This document shows, one piece after another, positions 51,082-59,719 of a stretch of DNA of 64,000 nt (its first letter is position 1; every line of letters starts with the position of its first letter). A model generated the notes under the pieces. It worked only from the letters and a program-made list of their open reading frames with translations. It made no database searches and had not been told where the DNA came from. Location of the stretch: positions 90,339 to 154,338 of the forward strand of contig CAJUOB010000002.1 of assembly GCA_910587915.1 (NCBI GenBank), given 5' to 3'. Both the position numbers and the translations under genes were made by a program. The stretch is from an uncultured Muribaculaceae bacterium (GTDB taxonomy: Bacteria; Bacteroidota; Bacteroidia; Bacteroidales; Muribaculaceae).

Positions 51082-52878
51082 ATGAATAAGATAACACAGT
51101 CATTGTTGGCTTCGGCACTTTTCTCCATGCTGGCATTCGCAACTCCGGCATGTAGCGACGATGATCCCGTTGTGACACAACCGGGCCACGGCATTGAAAA
51201 CTGCGAGTGGGCCGATGTGAACGACGCCGACCTCAAAGGACAGACGCTTATATATGAATTCGACGCACCCGCTCCATGGGTAGCTACCAGCAGCGACAGC
51301 TGGTGCACACTGCTTACAGAAAGCGGTGCTGCCGGAAAGTCATCTCTCCGAATCAAGGTCGCTCCCAACGAGGGCGAGTCGGGACGTTCCGCGACAATCA
51401 CTATCCAAGTCGAGGGATATGCCGAACAGAGTGTCCTCACCATCCGCCAGGGCGAAGGATTCCTCGAGAAGGGAGAAGGCAAATACCGCGACGTCAATAA
51501 CTGGGTCTATGAATTTATGGCCGCAAACTATCTCTGGAACGAAAATATTCCGGATATGCGCCTCGACTATAGTCTCGACTACCAGCAGTTCCTGCTGTCG
51601 ATGCTCGACGGCGTTGCCAAAAACGGCGATGCCAACCACGACGATGGATATTGGGCAAACGGCGAACGTCTCGGTTACTACACCTATATCCAGAGCAACG
51701 CGCCGCTGTCGCGCAGCGCCGGCGACCGGTTCACCGATTCGGGTTTGGCGATTATACCCACCATACTTGGCAGCCGCGATGACGATCCCTGCGGATTTGC
51801 CGTCCGCTGGGTAACGCCCGGATCTCCTGCCGATATCGCAGGTGTGAAACGAGGCGATTTCATAAGCACGGTCAATAAGATTGCCGTTACACAGAACAAC
51901 TACACATCATTGGGAAATTCCGTCCTCAATGGAAATGTGACCATCGACCTCAACGATGTAACATTCACCAACGGTTCGGCTGTGATTACCAACAAAGTAA
52001 AATCAGTGCTTGTCGGCAAGGACACCTACACCGACCCCTCGATATACAAGGCAGAGGTTGTGGAGATGCCCAACGGTAAAAAAGTTGCGTATCTGATGTA
52101 CTTCGGATTCCACACCGACTACGACGATCAGCTCAACGACGTATTTGCAAAGTTCAAGAGCGAAGGAGCCGAAGAACTCGTGATAGACCTACGCTACAAT
52201 CCCGGCGGCCATGTGCTTTCGAGCACTGTACTGGGCACTCTCGTTGCCGGAGCCCAGCATAAGGGCGATGTGTATGTGCAGACAACCTACAACAGCACAC
52301 GCTCCGCAGCCGGAGAAGTGGGACAATACAAGATTGGCGAAGGTACCAACCCCGAATCCAACAAGTCGTACGACCCGATTGTGAAAGCGCTCGACAACTC
52401 GCTCAATCTCAAGCGTGTATTTGTTATCGGATCGGGCACAACCGCATCGGCCAGCGAGCTCATTATCAATGGTCTGCGCGGACTCGACATAACAGTAAAT
52501 CTCGTCGGTACCACCACCCATGGCAAGAACGTCGGAATGGAAGGATGGCAAAAGAAATTCGGCAGCTACAATTTCATTTTCTATCCCGTCACTTTCTTCT
52601 GCGAAAATGCCAAAGGCTTCCGCGATTACTCCAATGGATTCACCCCCGACCTCTATATCGACGATTCCACAACATATCCCGGAGACTTCGGTACTATGAA
52701 GGATGCTCTGTCGAGCAACGCTCTTGTATGGGCTTCCACCGGCAGCCAGCCTTCAAAAACTTCGGCAAGATCAACAACAGGCAATATCCGTGTACTAAAG
52801 GCCACACCGGAAATGGAGTCGCTCCAGAACCGACGCATGGGCGGATCGCTTACCATGCCTCGCGAAATAAGCGAATGA
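51082..52878 (+). CDS. S41 family C-terminal-processing protease lipoprotein with BACON domain
   Basis: A 598-residue lipoprotein (TPACSDDDP, acidic, probably surface-exposed). Residues about 40-135 are a BACON domain (WVATSSDSWCTL; GRSATITIQVEG; QSVLTIRQGEG), usually a mucin- or carbohydrate-linked module. Next come an S41 N-terminal helical part (VYEFMAANYLWNENIPD), a PDZ domain (about 225-300, AVRWVTPGSPADIAGVKRGD) and the protease core. The catalytic Ser456 (TTASASELI) and Lys482 (THGKNVGM) form the S41 dyad. IDLRYNPGGHV is the family block before them. It is coupled to the upstream lipoprotein and ended by a clear terminator. Confidence 0.92.
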   Translation: MNKITQSLLASALFSMLAFATPACSDDDPVVTQPGHGIENCEWADVNDADLKGQTLIYEFDAPAPWVATSSDSWCTLLTESGAAGKSSLRIKVAPNEGESGRSATITIQVEGYAEQSVLTIRQGEGFLEKGEGKYRDVNNWVYEFMAANYLWNENIPDMRLDYSLDYQQFLLSMLDGVAKNGDANHDDGYWANGERLGYYTYIQSNAPLSRSAGDRFTDSGLAIIPTILGSRDDDPCGFAVRWVTPGSPADIAGVKRGDFISTVNKIAVTQNNYTSLGNSVLNGNVTIDLNDVTFTNGSAVITNKVKSVLVGKDTYTDPSIYKAEVVEMPNGKKVAYLMYFGFHTDYDDQLNDVFAKFKSEGAEELVIDLRYNPGGHVLSSTVLGTLVAGAQHKGDVYVQTTYNSTRSAAGEVGQYKIGEGTNPESNKSYDPIVKALDNSLNLKRVFVIGSGTTASASELIINGLRGLDITVNLVGTTTHGKNVGMEGWQKKFGSYNFIFYPVTFFCENAKGFRDYSNGFTPDLYIDDSTTYPGDFGTMKDALSSNALVWASTGSQPSKTSARSTTGNIRVLKATPEMESLQNRRMGGSLTMPREISE

Positions 52879-52909
52879 ACACCCGGCCCCAGGGCTAACT
52901 AACAAAAGA

Positions 52910-52946
52910 GAGACCGCGCCATAATATCCATAGCGCGGTCTCTTTT
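52910..52946 (+). terminator. Rho-independent terminator of the lipoprotein-S41 operon
   Basis: GAGACCGCGC (52910-52919) pairs perfectly with GCGCGGTCTC (52933-52942), followed by TTTT; A-run before the stem. Confidence 0.9.
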
Positions 52947-53112
52947 CATATCTACTATTTTGCAAAGAGTGGGGAACTATAAAAAATGGTTCACAAATTT
53001 TGTGAATCAGATCGAACAATCAGTAGGAACGCACTTTCTGCCGGATACACCGGTGGAATAGTTGCATCCTTAAAAGACCTGCGGAAAAATAGTTTACGGC
53101 AGGATGAAATCG

Positions 53113-53304
53113 TTAGTCGTATATGCTGTAACCGAAGAGTGCTGCAATGCCATACAGAATCATTATGATGCACCATCCTATCACAAAGTCCAATAGGAAA
53201 GCGAGCCATTTTCGGCTTATTTTTCGCTTCAAAGCCTTTGTTATAGGCTCCATTATAATAGTGAATACGATAGAGACAATGATTATTACAACCCAGTGTG
53301 GCAT
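53113..53304 (-). CDS. Small membrane protein, 63 residues
   Basis: Two hydrophobic segments (about 3-19, WVVIIIVSIVFTIIMEP, and 33-57, WLAFLLDFVIGWCIIMIL) are separated by a basic turn KALKRKISRK. No known family is recognised. It starts 15 bp after the stop of the 58-residue gene on the same strand, so the two form a small operon. No enzyme motif. It might be an accessory of a larger membrane complex or part of a stress response; this is speculation. Confidence 0.55.
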   Translation of the reverse strand: MPHWVVIIIVSIVFTIIMEPITKALKRKISRKWLAFLLDFVIGWCIIMILYGIAALFGYSIYD

Positions 53305-53319
53305 AGGATTAATTCTATA

Positions 53320-53496
53320 TTATTTGGTCAGATCGATGGAAATAGCGACAACGCACAACACGACAAGCAGTACTCCTGCAATCAATAAGGCACGCTTGCG
53401 CTTAGGCGATTTGTTTTTACTATGGATATAAGCACCGACGATACCGCCGTAGATACCTCCTACGATAGGCAGAAATATGGAAAATGGTACGTGCAT
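53320..53496 (-). CDS. Very small membrane protein, 58 residues
   Basis: An ATG at 53496 opens a 58-codon frame ending TAA at 53320. The protein starts MHVPFSIFLPIVGGIYGGIV, a Gly-rich hydrophobic segment, followed by a basic loop (HSKNKSPKRKRA) and a second helix (LLIAGVLLVVLCVVAISID). Two membrane segments with a positive loop between them are typical of a real small membrane protein, and the next gene follows after 15 bp. I see no known family. Its promoter is not clear. Confidence 0.55.
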   Translation of the reverse strand: MHVPFSIFLPIVGGIYGGIVGAYIHSKNKSPKRKRALLIAGVLLVVLCVVAISIDLTK

Positions 53497-53654
53497 AAAA
53501 AGCTTTTTATGTTGTAAGACGCGACATGAGCCCTAAAAATTACACACTAACCTCCAAAAAAGTTGTTAGCGGATGAATTACAGAGTGTAGCGGCGCGTTT
53601 GTGTAAACGCGCCGCAAGAGTGCTACGATTGCATTATTTGGATAGAGATGCCGA
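53497..53654. repeat. Palindrome in the gap before aroB
   Basis: GCGGCGCGTTT-gtgt-AAACGCGCCGC (53590-53615) is a perfect 11-bp stem with 4-base loop and no U-run. It has the same style as the other GC-rich palindromes of the window and follows the aroB stop on the minus strand. Confidence 0.6.
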
Positions 53655-54725
53655 CTAACAGCCGATGAGGTCGCAGTAGATGTCGAGGGCGGCTTTTATC
53701 TGATCGGGAGTGGCAGTGCGGTCGATTTCGGGGTTGCCTACCGATGGGAGAAGAGTGAAGTTTATACTATCGGGCGACGTATTCTTTTTGTCCTGACGCA
53801 TGTAGGCAAGCAACGCCGGATAATCCTTGCAATTGATAGCGAAAGCGCCATAGTTTGTCCTTATATACGCCGCAAACTTATGTAGCATATCCGATGGAAA
53901 GCCTACAAGCATATGCGACAGCACCAACTCCACCACCAAGCCCCAGGCCACAGCATAGCCATGAGGCACAGGCGATTTACGAGCCATCGCCATGCTTTCG
54001 AAAGCATGGCCTGCGGTATGGCCGAGATTCAGGGCCTTGCGGATGCCCTGCTCGGTGAGATCGGCTCCGGCAATACGGGCCTTCACAGCTACACTTTCGC
54101 GGAGCAAGGGCAGCATTGCTTCGGAATCGAATACAGGATATACCGGACTGTATGCAAGGAGTTTCGACAGCATCTCATCGCTTTCGAGCAAGGCGTGCTT
54201 AAGCATCTCGGCATAGCCCGACAAGATCTGCTGTTGCGGAAGCGTGTTGAAAAAGATAGTCGATATGATCGAAGCTACCGGTTCGGCAAAAGTACCTATC
54301 TGATTTTTTACACCATTGAAATTTATGGCCGTTTTGCCACCTACCGAAGCATCGACAGCGGCAAGCAATGTCGTGGGAACATTGATGCACCGCATGCCAC
54401 GCTTGAATGTGGCAGCGGCAAAACCGCCCATGTCGCCAATCATACCGCCGCCTAGATTTATGACCACGGTATGGCGGGTTGCCTCGCAGTCGGACAACTG
54501 CTGCCATATAGAGGCAAGGCTGTCGAGATTCTTGTTGTCATCGCCTTCGCCGACTATAATGCGCTTGGCCGAAGCCACGGCCTTCGAATCGTTGACCAAG
54601 ACCGGCAACACGGCCTGGGCGACTCCGGTATCGGAAATGAGCACTACATCGGGATTGCCGAAATCGGCCACAAGCACGTCGATGGCGTCACCGACCTCAT
54701 TGGTAAATATCAGTTTCTGTTCCAT
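53655..54725 (-). CDS. aroB: 3-dehydroquinate synthase
   Basis: A 356-residue cytosolic NAD- and metal-dependent enzyme of the shikimate pathway that makes dehydroquinate from DAHP. Landmarks: VINLGGGMIGDMGGFAAATF (nucleotide and metal region), RCINVPTTLLAAVDASVGGK, and GYAEMLKHALL, plus HTAGHAFE with metal-binding His. I start it at MEQKLIFTNE; a much longer in-frame reading runs back through the HAD gene and is spurious. It is 25 bp after the HAD gene and the last in the operon. Confidence 0.97.
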   Translation of the reverse strand: MEQKLIFTNEVGDAIDVLVADFGNPDVVLISDTGVAQAVLPVLVNDSKAVASAKRIIVGEGDDNKNLDSLASIWQQLSDCEATRHTVVINLGGGMIGDMGGFAAATFKRGMRCINVPTTLLAAVDASVGGKTAINFNGVKNQIGTFAEPVASIISTIFFNTLPQQQILSGYAEMLKHALLESDEMLSKLLAYSPVYPVFDSEAMLPLLRESVAVKARIAGADLTEQGIRKALNLGHTAGHAFESMAMARKSPVPHGYAVAWGLVVELVLSHMLVGFPSDMLHKFAAYIRTNYGAFAINCKDYPALLAYMRQDKKNTSPDSINFTLLPSVGNPEIDRTATPDQIKAALDIYCDLIGC

Positions 54726-54750
54726 ATATGGCAAAACGATTATAAGGGCA

Positions 54751-55482
54751 CTATTGTTGAGCGGCGAAGATAGTGGCAAGAGCCTGTGCGCACTCCTCCA
54801 TGGACTCGAGTTCGATATCGGCCCCCGCTTCGAGCAAGGTGCCGGGGCGCAAAGGGCCCGTGCGCACTCCGATGGTAAATAAACCTGCACGCGATGAAGA
54901 TTCCACACCCAAAGGAGCATTGTCGACCCCGATGCCTCGGATGGCGTCGACTCCGGCCTTAGCCAAGCCCTTAAGATATGGCTCGGGATGAGGCTTGCCA
55001 TGCTCCACATCGTAGGCGGTGACTCGGCGCGAGGCCGCGAACGCGCCGTCGTAGTCAGCATCGAGACGGTCGAGCAGAGAGCCTTGGCCGGATCCGGTGA
55101 CCAATACAGGGACAGCACCTGCGGCCACCACAGTTGCCACGGCGTCCTGCGCCCCGTGCATCACCGGTGCCAGAGGCTGGTCGGCGAAAAGCTCGGTCTT
55201 GCGTTTATAGAGCGAGCGGCACTCTTCATCGGTAGCCGGACGTCCGAACTGACGCCGTATCAGTATATCGATAGTCGAGGCTCCTGTGCGGCCCTCGTAT
55301 GCAAAAAATTCATCTGCGTCGGCTTCTATACCGACTTCATCGCACACGCCCTTCCAAGCACGTGCATGCCGTGGCATCGAGTCGTAGAGCACACCGTCCA
55401 TATCGAAAAGCACGGTCTGGGGATGAAAGGCATCGATAGCGGAGCGCTTGCAGTAGCGTTCTATGGCTTGCTGTAGATTCAT
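54751..55482 (-). CDS. HAD family hydrolase (beta-phosphoglucomutase-like)
   Basis: A 243-residue cytosolic phosphatase-type HAD protein, subfamily I with a helical cap. Motif I is VLFDMDGVLYDSMPRH, motif II LVTGSGQ, motif III Lys in EHGKPHPEPYLKG, motif IV VDNAPLGVESS. It dephosphorylates a small phosphate ester or acts as a phosphomutase; the DGVLYDSMP start and the cap resemble the beta-phosphoglucomutase group. Its ATG overlaps the stop of the AsmA-like gene by 4 bp. Confidence 0.9.
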   Translation of the reverse strand: MNLQQAIERYCKRSAIDAFHPQTVLFDMDGVLYDSMPRHARAWKGVCDEVGIEADADEFFAYEGRTGASTIDILIRRQFGRPATDEECRSLYKRKTELFADQPLAPVMHGAQDAVATVVAAGAVPVLVTGSGQGSLLDRLDADYDGAFAASRRVTAYDVEHGKPHPEPYLKGLAKAGVDAIRGIGVDNAPLGVESSSRAGLFTIGVRTGPLRPGTLLEAGADIELESMEECAQALATIFAAQQ

Positions 55483-58400
55483 TTCTTTCGCTTTTTCTTT
55501 TTTGACTTTACAGGCACGACCTTAGCCGTGGAATCGGCAGGAGCCTCAATTAGGCCCTCGCTTATAAGGGCCAGTGAATCGGAGGGCGACAGATTGTCGT
55601 TGTCGTTTTCAAGAGCCGACAGGTCGGGGCGGTCGAGTGTTTTCAGCGATGCGAAGCGGGAGTTTGTGACACCTCGGCGGAACACATTCTGAATCTGACG
55701 CACGAGGTTGACACGTGCTGTATCGACCACTGCAACATGTTCTACGACTGATTTTTCGTTGAACTTGGCACCCCCGAAGCGAACCTTGTAGTGCTCGGGA
55801 TTTCCCTTTATGGTGATACCGAACTTGAACGGAATCGGCGACTTCAACACTGCAATGTGATAGTTGAAATTGAGAGCGAGGTCATTCGAGCCCATCACGC
55901 CGAGCTTATACCGGTCGATGTCGAAGGTGAATGGGAAAAGCTCCAGACGATTGTCGCGCACCAACAGTTCGACACTCATGTGCTTTATTTTGTTGTCGGC
56001 GCGGTCGCGGAAACGCAGCCACTTACCGAGCGTGCGGTATGTGTCGGGGTTTATGAGCGCCAACGAATCGCCTGTGAGTTTCACGGCCGCATCGAGAGTG
56101 GGCAACACGAGGTTCATACCGCTGTCGATATCGACAGTGGCAGCAATATCGGCATCGATTACGCCACTGAAATCGCGCATCAGGGGCATTATGGAATCGA
56201 TGGCTGGAACGAGGCTGAGGAATTTCTCGATTTTAAAATCCTTCAGCATCATTCCGAAACCGAACTTCATGTCGGATGCTTTCGGAGCCGAATAAAGGGC
56301 CGAGACATCGAGCGATCCGGCATCGGAAACGGCCCTGAGATTGTTCACATTCACAGCTCCATCGAAGAGTAGCAACTGGCCCTTCAGATGCTGCATGCGG
56401 AAATCGGAGTATAATATATCGGCGGCATCGATATCTACGCGTGCATCGATATTGGTGGGGATCAACAGCGGCCCCACACTGTCGGGATGCTCGGAAGCAA
56501 GTGCATCGAGACGCTGCTGAAGAGCGGACTCATCGGAAATGTCGATGCTGCCGGACACACTGCCTTGTCGGATCTTCTCGGCATAGGCAGAACCGGCGAA
56601 TGTAGCTCCGGCGATTTCGTTGATATCGATTGAATTGCTTTTTATAGCAAAATTAGCTTTAAGAGTGGCTCCACGCCGCGAGGTGAGCGCCCGGCGTACG
56701 TTCGACACCAATCCGGTGATATTCAGATCGGAATTACCGGCACGATAGCGCACACCCCGGAGTTCGATGGAATCGGTGCTGAAACTCAGATCGAGATGAT
56801 CGATATTGTTACGCAGCGGGAAATAAGGCGTATACAGTCGTGCCTTGGCGGTATTGATGCTGCCTTCGAGCTGCCAGTCGAGCAGATAGCGCCGGAACGA
56901 GCCGGAGAGTCCCCAGTCGATCAACTCGCGGTCGTCGACATCGCGCAGCTGCACACGGCGACGGTTATGCCGGTTCATACGTTTCTCTATGGCAAGACGG
57001 TATACAGAGTCGGGCGACAGGTCGGGATGAACACGACTTATGGAGTCGGCGGCACTTTTGACAGCCCTATGGAGTGCGGCGCGCTCCGGTATCTTATGGG
57101 TGGAGGCATTGATGTGCGCATCGGAGAGCAGAAATATGGTGCTGGGACTACCGGCGGCCAGACGCGAAGCCGTGCCATCGAGCACAATCTGCGGAATGCG
57201 CGGATCTTCCTTGTAGCGGTTGAGCATCAGCCGGCCGGAAAGACCGCGTAGACTCATGCCGGCACTATCGGTTACGGATCGGACTGCAAGACTGCGCAGC
57301 TCGATACCGCCACCCATAGGTATCACTGCCGTGGTATCGGCTGGACGAGCGATATTTCTTGCTGCGGCAGCCAAAGCGAGACCACCGGCATTCACACTAA
57401 CACCACCGAAGAGCATCGCCACAGTATCGGTTTCGATACGTGCCGATAAGAGAGTTCGCTCATCGCCCTGTGGAGTGCGCACCTTGCGGCGGCTATCGAA
57501 TGTGATATTGAGCGCCGGAACTTCGACCATGTGCGCCGTATCGTTGGAAAGATAGTATAGATTCCTGCCTGCGAGCGTGCCTTCTGCATTAATTTCGTGG
57601 AAGCGTCCGGGCGCGAACATCGATGCCGCGCCTTTCACCTCGAGATTGGCCTTGAGATTGCCCGCTATATATCCTCGGGCAGCATCGGCAATCTGTGGTG
57701 GAAGATTGCGCACGTCGCAATTTCCATGCACCGTAAGCGTGAACGCAGGGTCGGAACGCAGCCGCCATACATGGGCCGATACATCGAGTGCTGTGGCGGG
57801 TCCGGCTACGGTCAGTTTCTTCAGTGTAATTTCAGCTGAATCGAGGTCGGAACCGGAAAGCTGCATGGTGGCATCGACAGCGACATTATGGAATCTGGCA
57901 CGCCCATAGCGCACAGAGCATTCGCCAATGGCAGCCGAAATCTCGGCATAAGGCAAGGTATCGGTCTCGAAACAGAAGGGTCGAAGCAGGCGCGCGTCGA
58001 ACGCCAAACGCCCATCGGTGGAAAAACCGGGAGCGGCCAGTCCGTATTTTTTTAAATTATCGCTACCAAGAGCCGACAAAGCATCGGTGATATCGAGCGA
58101 CTCCACCACAAGGTGTCCCGACTCCACCGTCATGCGGTCGGAAAACGATACAGCGGCTTCGAGAACGGCTTCGATAAATGCCCCGCGAAGCCGGAGTTCC
58201 TGCACCGACAGCAACTCCGGTCGCGACGGTTCCCATCGTACGCGCCCATCGACACCGAAATTGAATCCGTCGAGATCAAGAAGTGTCTTTGCCATCGGTC
58301 CACGCAGCTCGCCATCGATGCGGAGCGCATAGTCGGGCGATTTACGGCCATCGAGGTCAGCAGTAGAGAGCAGCACCACTGTGGCCTCGGTGGAGTCTAT

Positions 58401-58958
58401 GGCATTGTAGAAGCGGATAGCCTGAGGATCGATAAATGCGAAGCGGTCGACAGATATGGCCGGCAGTGGACCTGATGAAGACGTCGCAGTGGTATCCTCG
58501 GCCGATTTAGATATTTCAAAATTGCCGACCTGTGGTGTGATTACAAGATTTACGGCAGGGCGCTCTATCTCGAGAGAATGAAGACTTATCTCATTTCCTA
58601 CAATAAGTTTATGGAGATCGATACCACCACTGAGGCGCCCGATGGTGAGCAATGTATCGGCATACGCAGGCAGGGACGCGCGCGCACTGTCGGGCAACGC
58701 GTCGAGGCTGTGCGATACTACCTCGACCGACCGTACATCGACATGCAGGAGGGGAAACGACGGGTTAAACGACAGCTCGATGGCGGCGATATCTACCGAT
58801 GCATCGAGATTATCCTCGGCAATACGGCAGACAAGCGGAGTGAGTTGCTCGCTGTGCAGCAATTTCACGGCACATATCACGGTAGCCGCTACCGTGAGCA
58901 CAAGGGCAAATACTATCGCAGCCCCCAACCATAATATTTTAGAAATGATTTTCTTCAT
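55479..58958 (-). CDS. Giant AsmA-like envelope protein
   Basis: An 1159-residue protein anchored by one N-terminal membrane segment (about 7-32). It begins LVCRIAEDNLDASVDIAAIEL, the usual AsmA start, and repeated beta-strand units (ALRIDGELRGPMAKTLLDLDG; SIDISDESALQQRL) fill the length, as in AsmA/TamB-type lipid-transfer proteins. The C-terminal NYHIAVLKSPIPFKFGITIK is a recognisable AsmA_2 block, and a basic tail KSKKKKRKK ends it. It is a candidate for outer-membrane phospholipid or protein assembly between the two membranes. It overlaps the DUF5715 and HAD genes by 4 bp each. The basic tail would sit away from the inner membrane. Confidence 0.88.
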   Translation of the reverse strand: MKKIISKILWLGAAIVFALVLTVAATVICAVKLLHSEQLTPLVCRIAEDNLDASVDIAAIELSFNPSFPLLHVDVRSVEVVSHSLDALPDSARASLPAYADTLLTIGRLSGGIDLHKLIVGNEISLHSLEIERPAVNLVITPQVGNFEISKSAEDTTATSSSGPLPAISVDRFAFIDPQAIRFYNAIDSTEATVVLLSTADLDGRKSPDYALRIDGELRGPMAKTLLDLDGFNFGVDGRVRWEPSRPELLSVQELRLRGAFIEAVLEAAVSFSDRMTVESGHLVVESLDITDALSALGSDNLKKYGLAAPGFSTDGRLAFDARLLRPFCFETDTLPYAEISAAIGECSVRYGRARFHNVAVDATMQLSGSDLDSAEITLKKLTVAGPATALDVSAHVWRLRSDPAFTLTVHGNCDVRNLPPQIADAARGYIAGNLKANLEVKGAASMFAPGRFHEINAEGTLAGRNLYYLSNDTAHMVEVPALNITFDSRRKVRTPQGDERTLLSARIETDTVAMLFGGVSVNAGGLALAAAARNIARPADTTAVIPMGGGIELRSLAVRSVTDSAGMSLRGLSGRLMLNRYKEDPRIPQIVLDGTASRLAAGSPSTIFLLSDAHINASTHKIPERAALHRAVKSAADSISRVHPDLSPDSVYRLAIEKRMNRHNRRRVQLRDVDDRELIDWGLSGSFRRYLLDWQLEGSINTAKARLYTPYFPLRNNIDHLDLSFSTDSIELRGVRYRAGNSDLNITGLVSNVRRALTSRRGATLKANFAIKSNSIDINEIAGATFAGSAYAEKIRQGSVSGSIDISDESALQQRLDALASEHPDSVGPLLIPTNIDARVDIDAADILYSDFRMQHLKGQLLLFDGAVNVNNLRAVSDAGSLDVSALYSAPKASDMKFGFGMMLKDFKIEKFLSLVPAIDSIMPLMRDFSGVIDADIAATVDIDSGMNLVLPTLDAAVKLTGDSLALINPDTYRTLGKWLRFRDRADNKIKHMSVELLVRDNRLELFPFTFDIDRYKLGVMGSNDLALNFNYHIAVLKSPIPFKFGITIKGNPEHYKVRFGGAKFNEKSVVEHVAVVDTARVNLVRQIQNVFRRGVTNSRFASLKTLDRPDLSALENDNDNLSPSDSLALISEGLIEAPADSTAKVVPVKSKKKKRKK

Positions 58959-59719
58959 TCTTGCTGTTGGTGATTACCGTCGTCGGCAACCACTCCGGGA
59001 GCAATTGCCGTGATATGAAAACAGGCCTGATGACGCTCGTGCTTCACAAGGCAGCGCCCCTCGGACCGCAGTCCGTCGACAATCTCGGCAAGTAGATTCT
59101 TGAGGTCTTCGAAGGTGCGGTGCGTCTGCGAGGGATCATCGCATATGAACTTGCTGTAGCTTATGTCGAACGTCGTGGCATACTGATGTGCACTCTCACC
59201 GGTAGCGTTGCGGTTGACACGGCGTAGCTTGCCCACCGACAACGGTGTACGGAGCAGACTGGTCACTTTCATGCGGTATGCACCACCTCCGCGGGCAGCC
59301 AGTGTGTCGCTGAACCGACGCCCTATTTCCATGAGCAAATCGGCTGCATGAGGCTTGAGATAGGGATATGAGTGACTGAGTTCATCGACATAGAAATAGG
59401 GATTGGATTTAATCTCAACAAGTCCACGACCTTCTTCCCAAGCCATGGCAGCTCCTTCGACCGGACGTATGCCGCCGGCACGAGCCTGCGCGAGGTGGAC
59501 ATGGTTGCTATCGTTGAAAAGCCGGGCAAGAGGCACATGTATATTTGACCGAAGACGGATACATCCGCCGTCGGGTGCGCTGTCGGCATGCTTGTCGTAT
59601 GGGTTAGGGGCTGGTGTATCGGCCAATATAGCCGTGAGCACGCGTGGCAGTTCCTCGTCGCCACGACCACAGGCACTCAGCATAATTGCCACCAATGCTA
59701 TAAAAACCAACCGTCTCAT
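58955..59719 (-). CDS. DUF5715 lipoprotein with M15-like zinc peptidase motif
   Basis: A 254-residue lipoprotein (lipobox IMLSAC, Cys17). The C-terminal half resembles the LAS/M15 peptidase fold: SAHQYATTFD matches SxHxxGxAxD with His178 and Asp185 as zinc ligands (the Gly and Ala are replaced by Ala and Thr), and FHI with His235 could be the third. An upstream Arg in KVTSLLRTPLSVGKL matches the pattern of VanY/MepA enzymes. It may cut D-Ala-D-Ala or cross-links in peptidoglycan; family DUF5715 has no assigned function to my knowledge. It overlaps the U32 and AsmA-like genes by 4 bp. Confidence 0.78.
   Translation of the reverse strand: MRRLVFIALVAIMLSACGRGDEELPRVLTAILADTPAPNPYDKHADSAPDGGCIRLRSNIHVPLARLFNDSNHVHLAQARAGGIRPVEGAAMAWEEGRGLVEIKSNPYFYVDELSHSYPYLKPHAADLLMEIGRRFSDTLAARGGGAYRMKVTSLLRTPLSVGKLRRVNRNATGESAHQYATTFDISYSKFICDDPSQTHRTFEDLKNLLAEIVDGLRSEGRCLVKHERHQACFHITAIAPGVVADDGNHQQQE

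Noticed and set aside
52990..53006. TTCACAAA-t-TTTGTGAA, a 17-bp palindrome after the S41 terminator
   Set aside because: A clear dyad, but A/T-rich and away from any promoter I can define; left as a possible site with no function claimed.
54726..55118. A 131-residue N-terminal extension of aroB
   Set aside because: It is the HAD gene read in another frame; the conserved AroB N-terminus begins at 54725.
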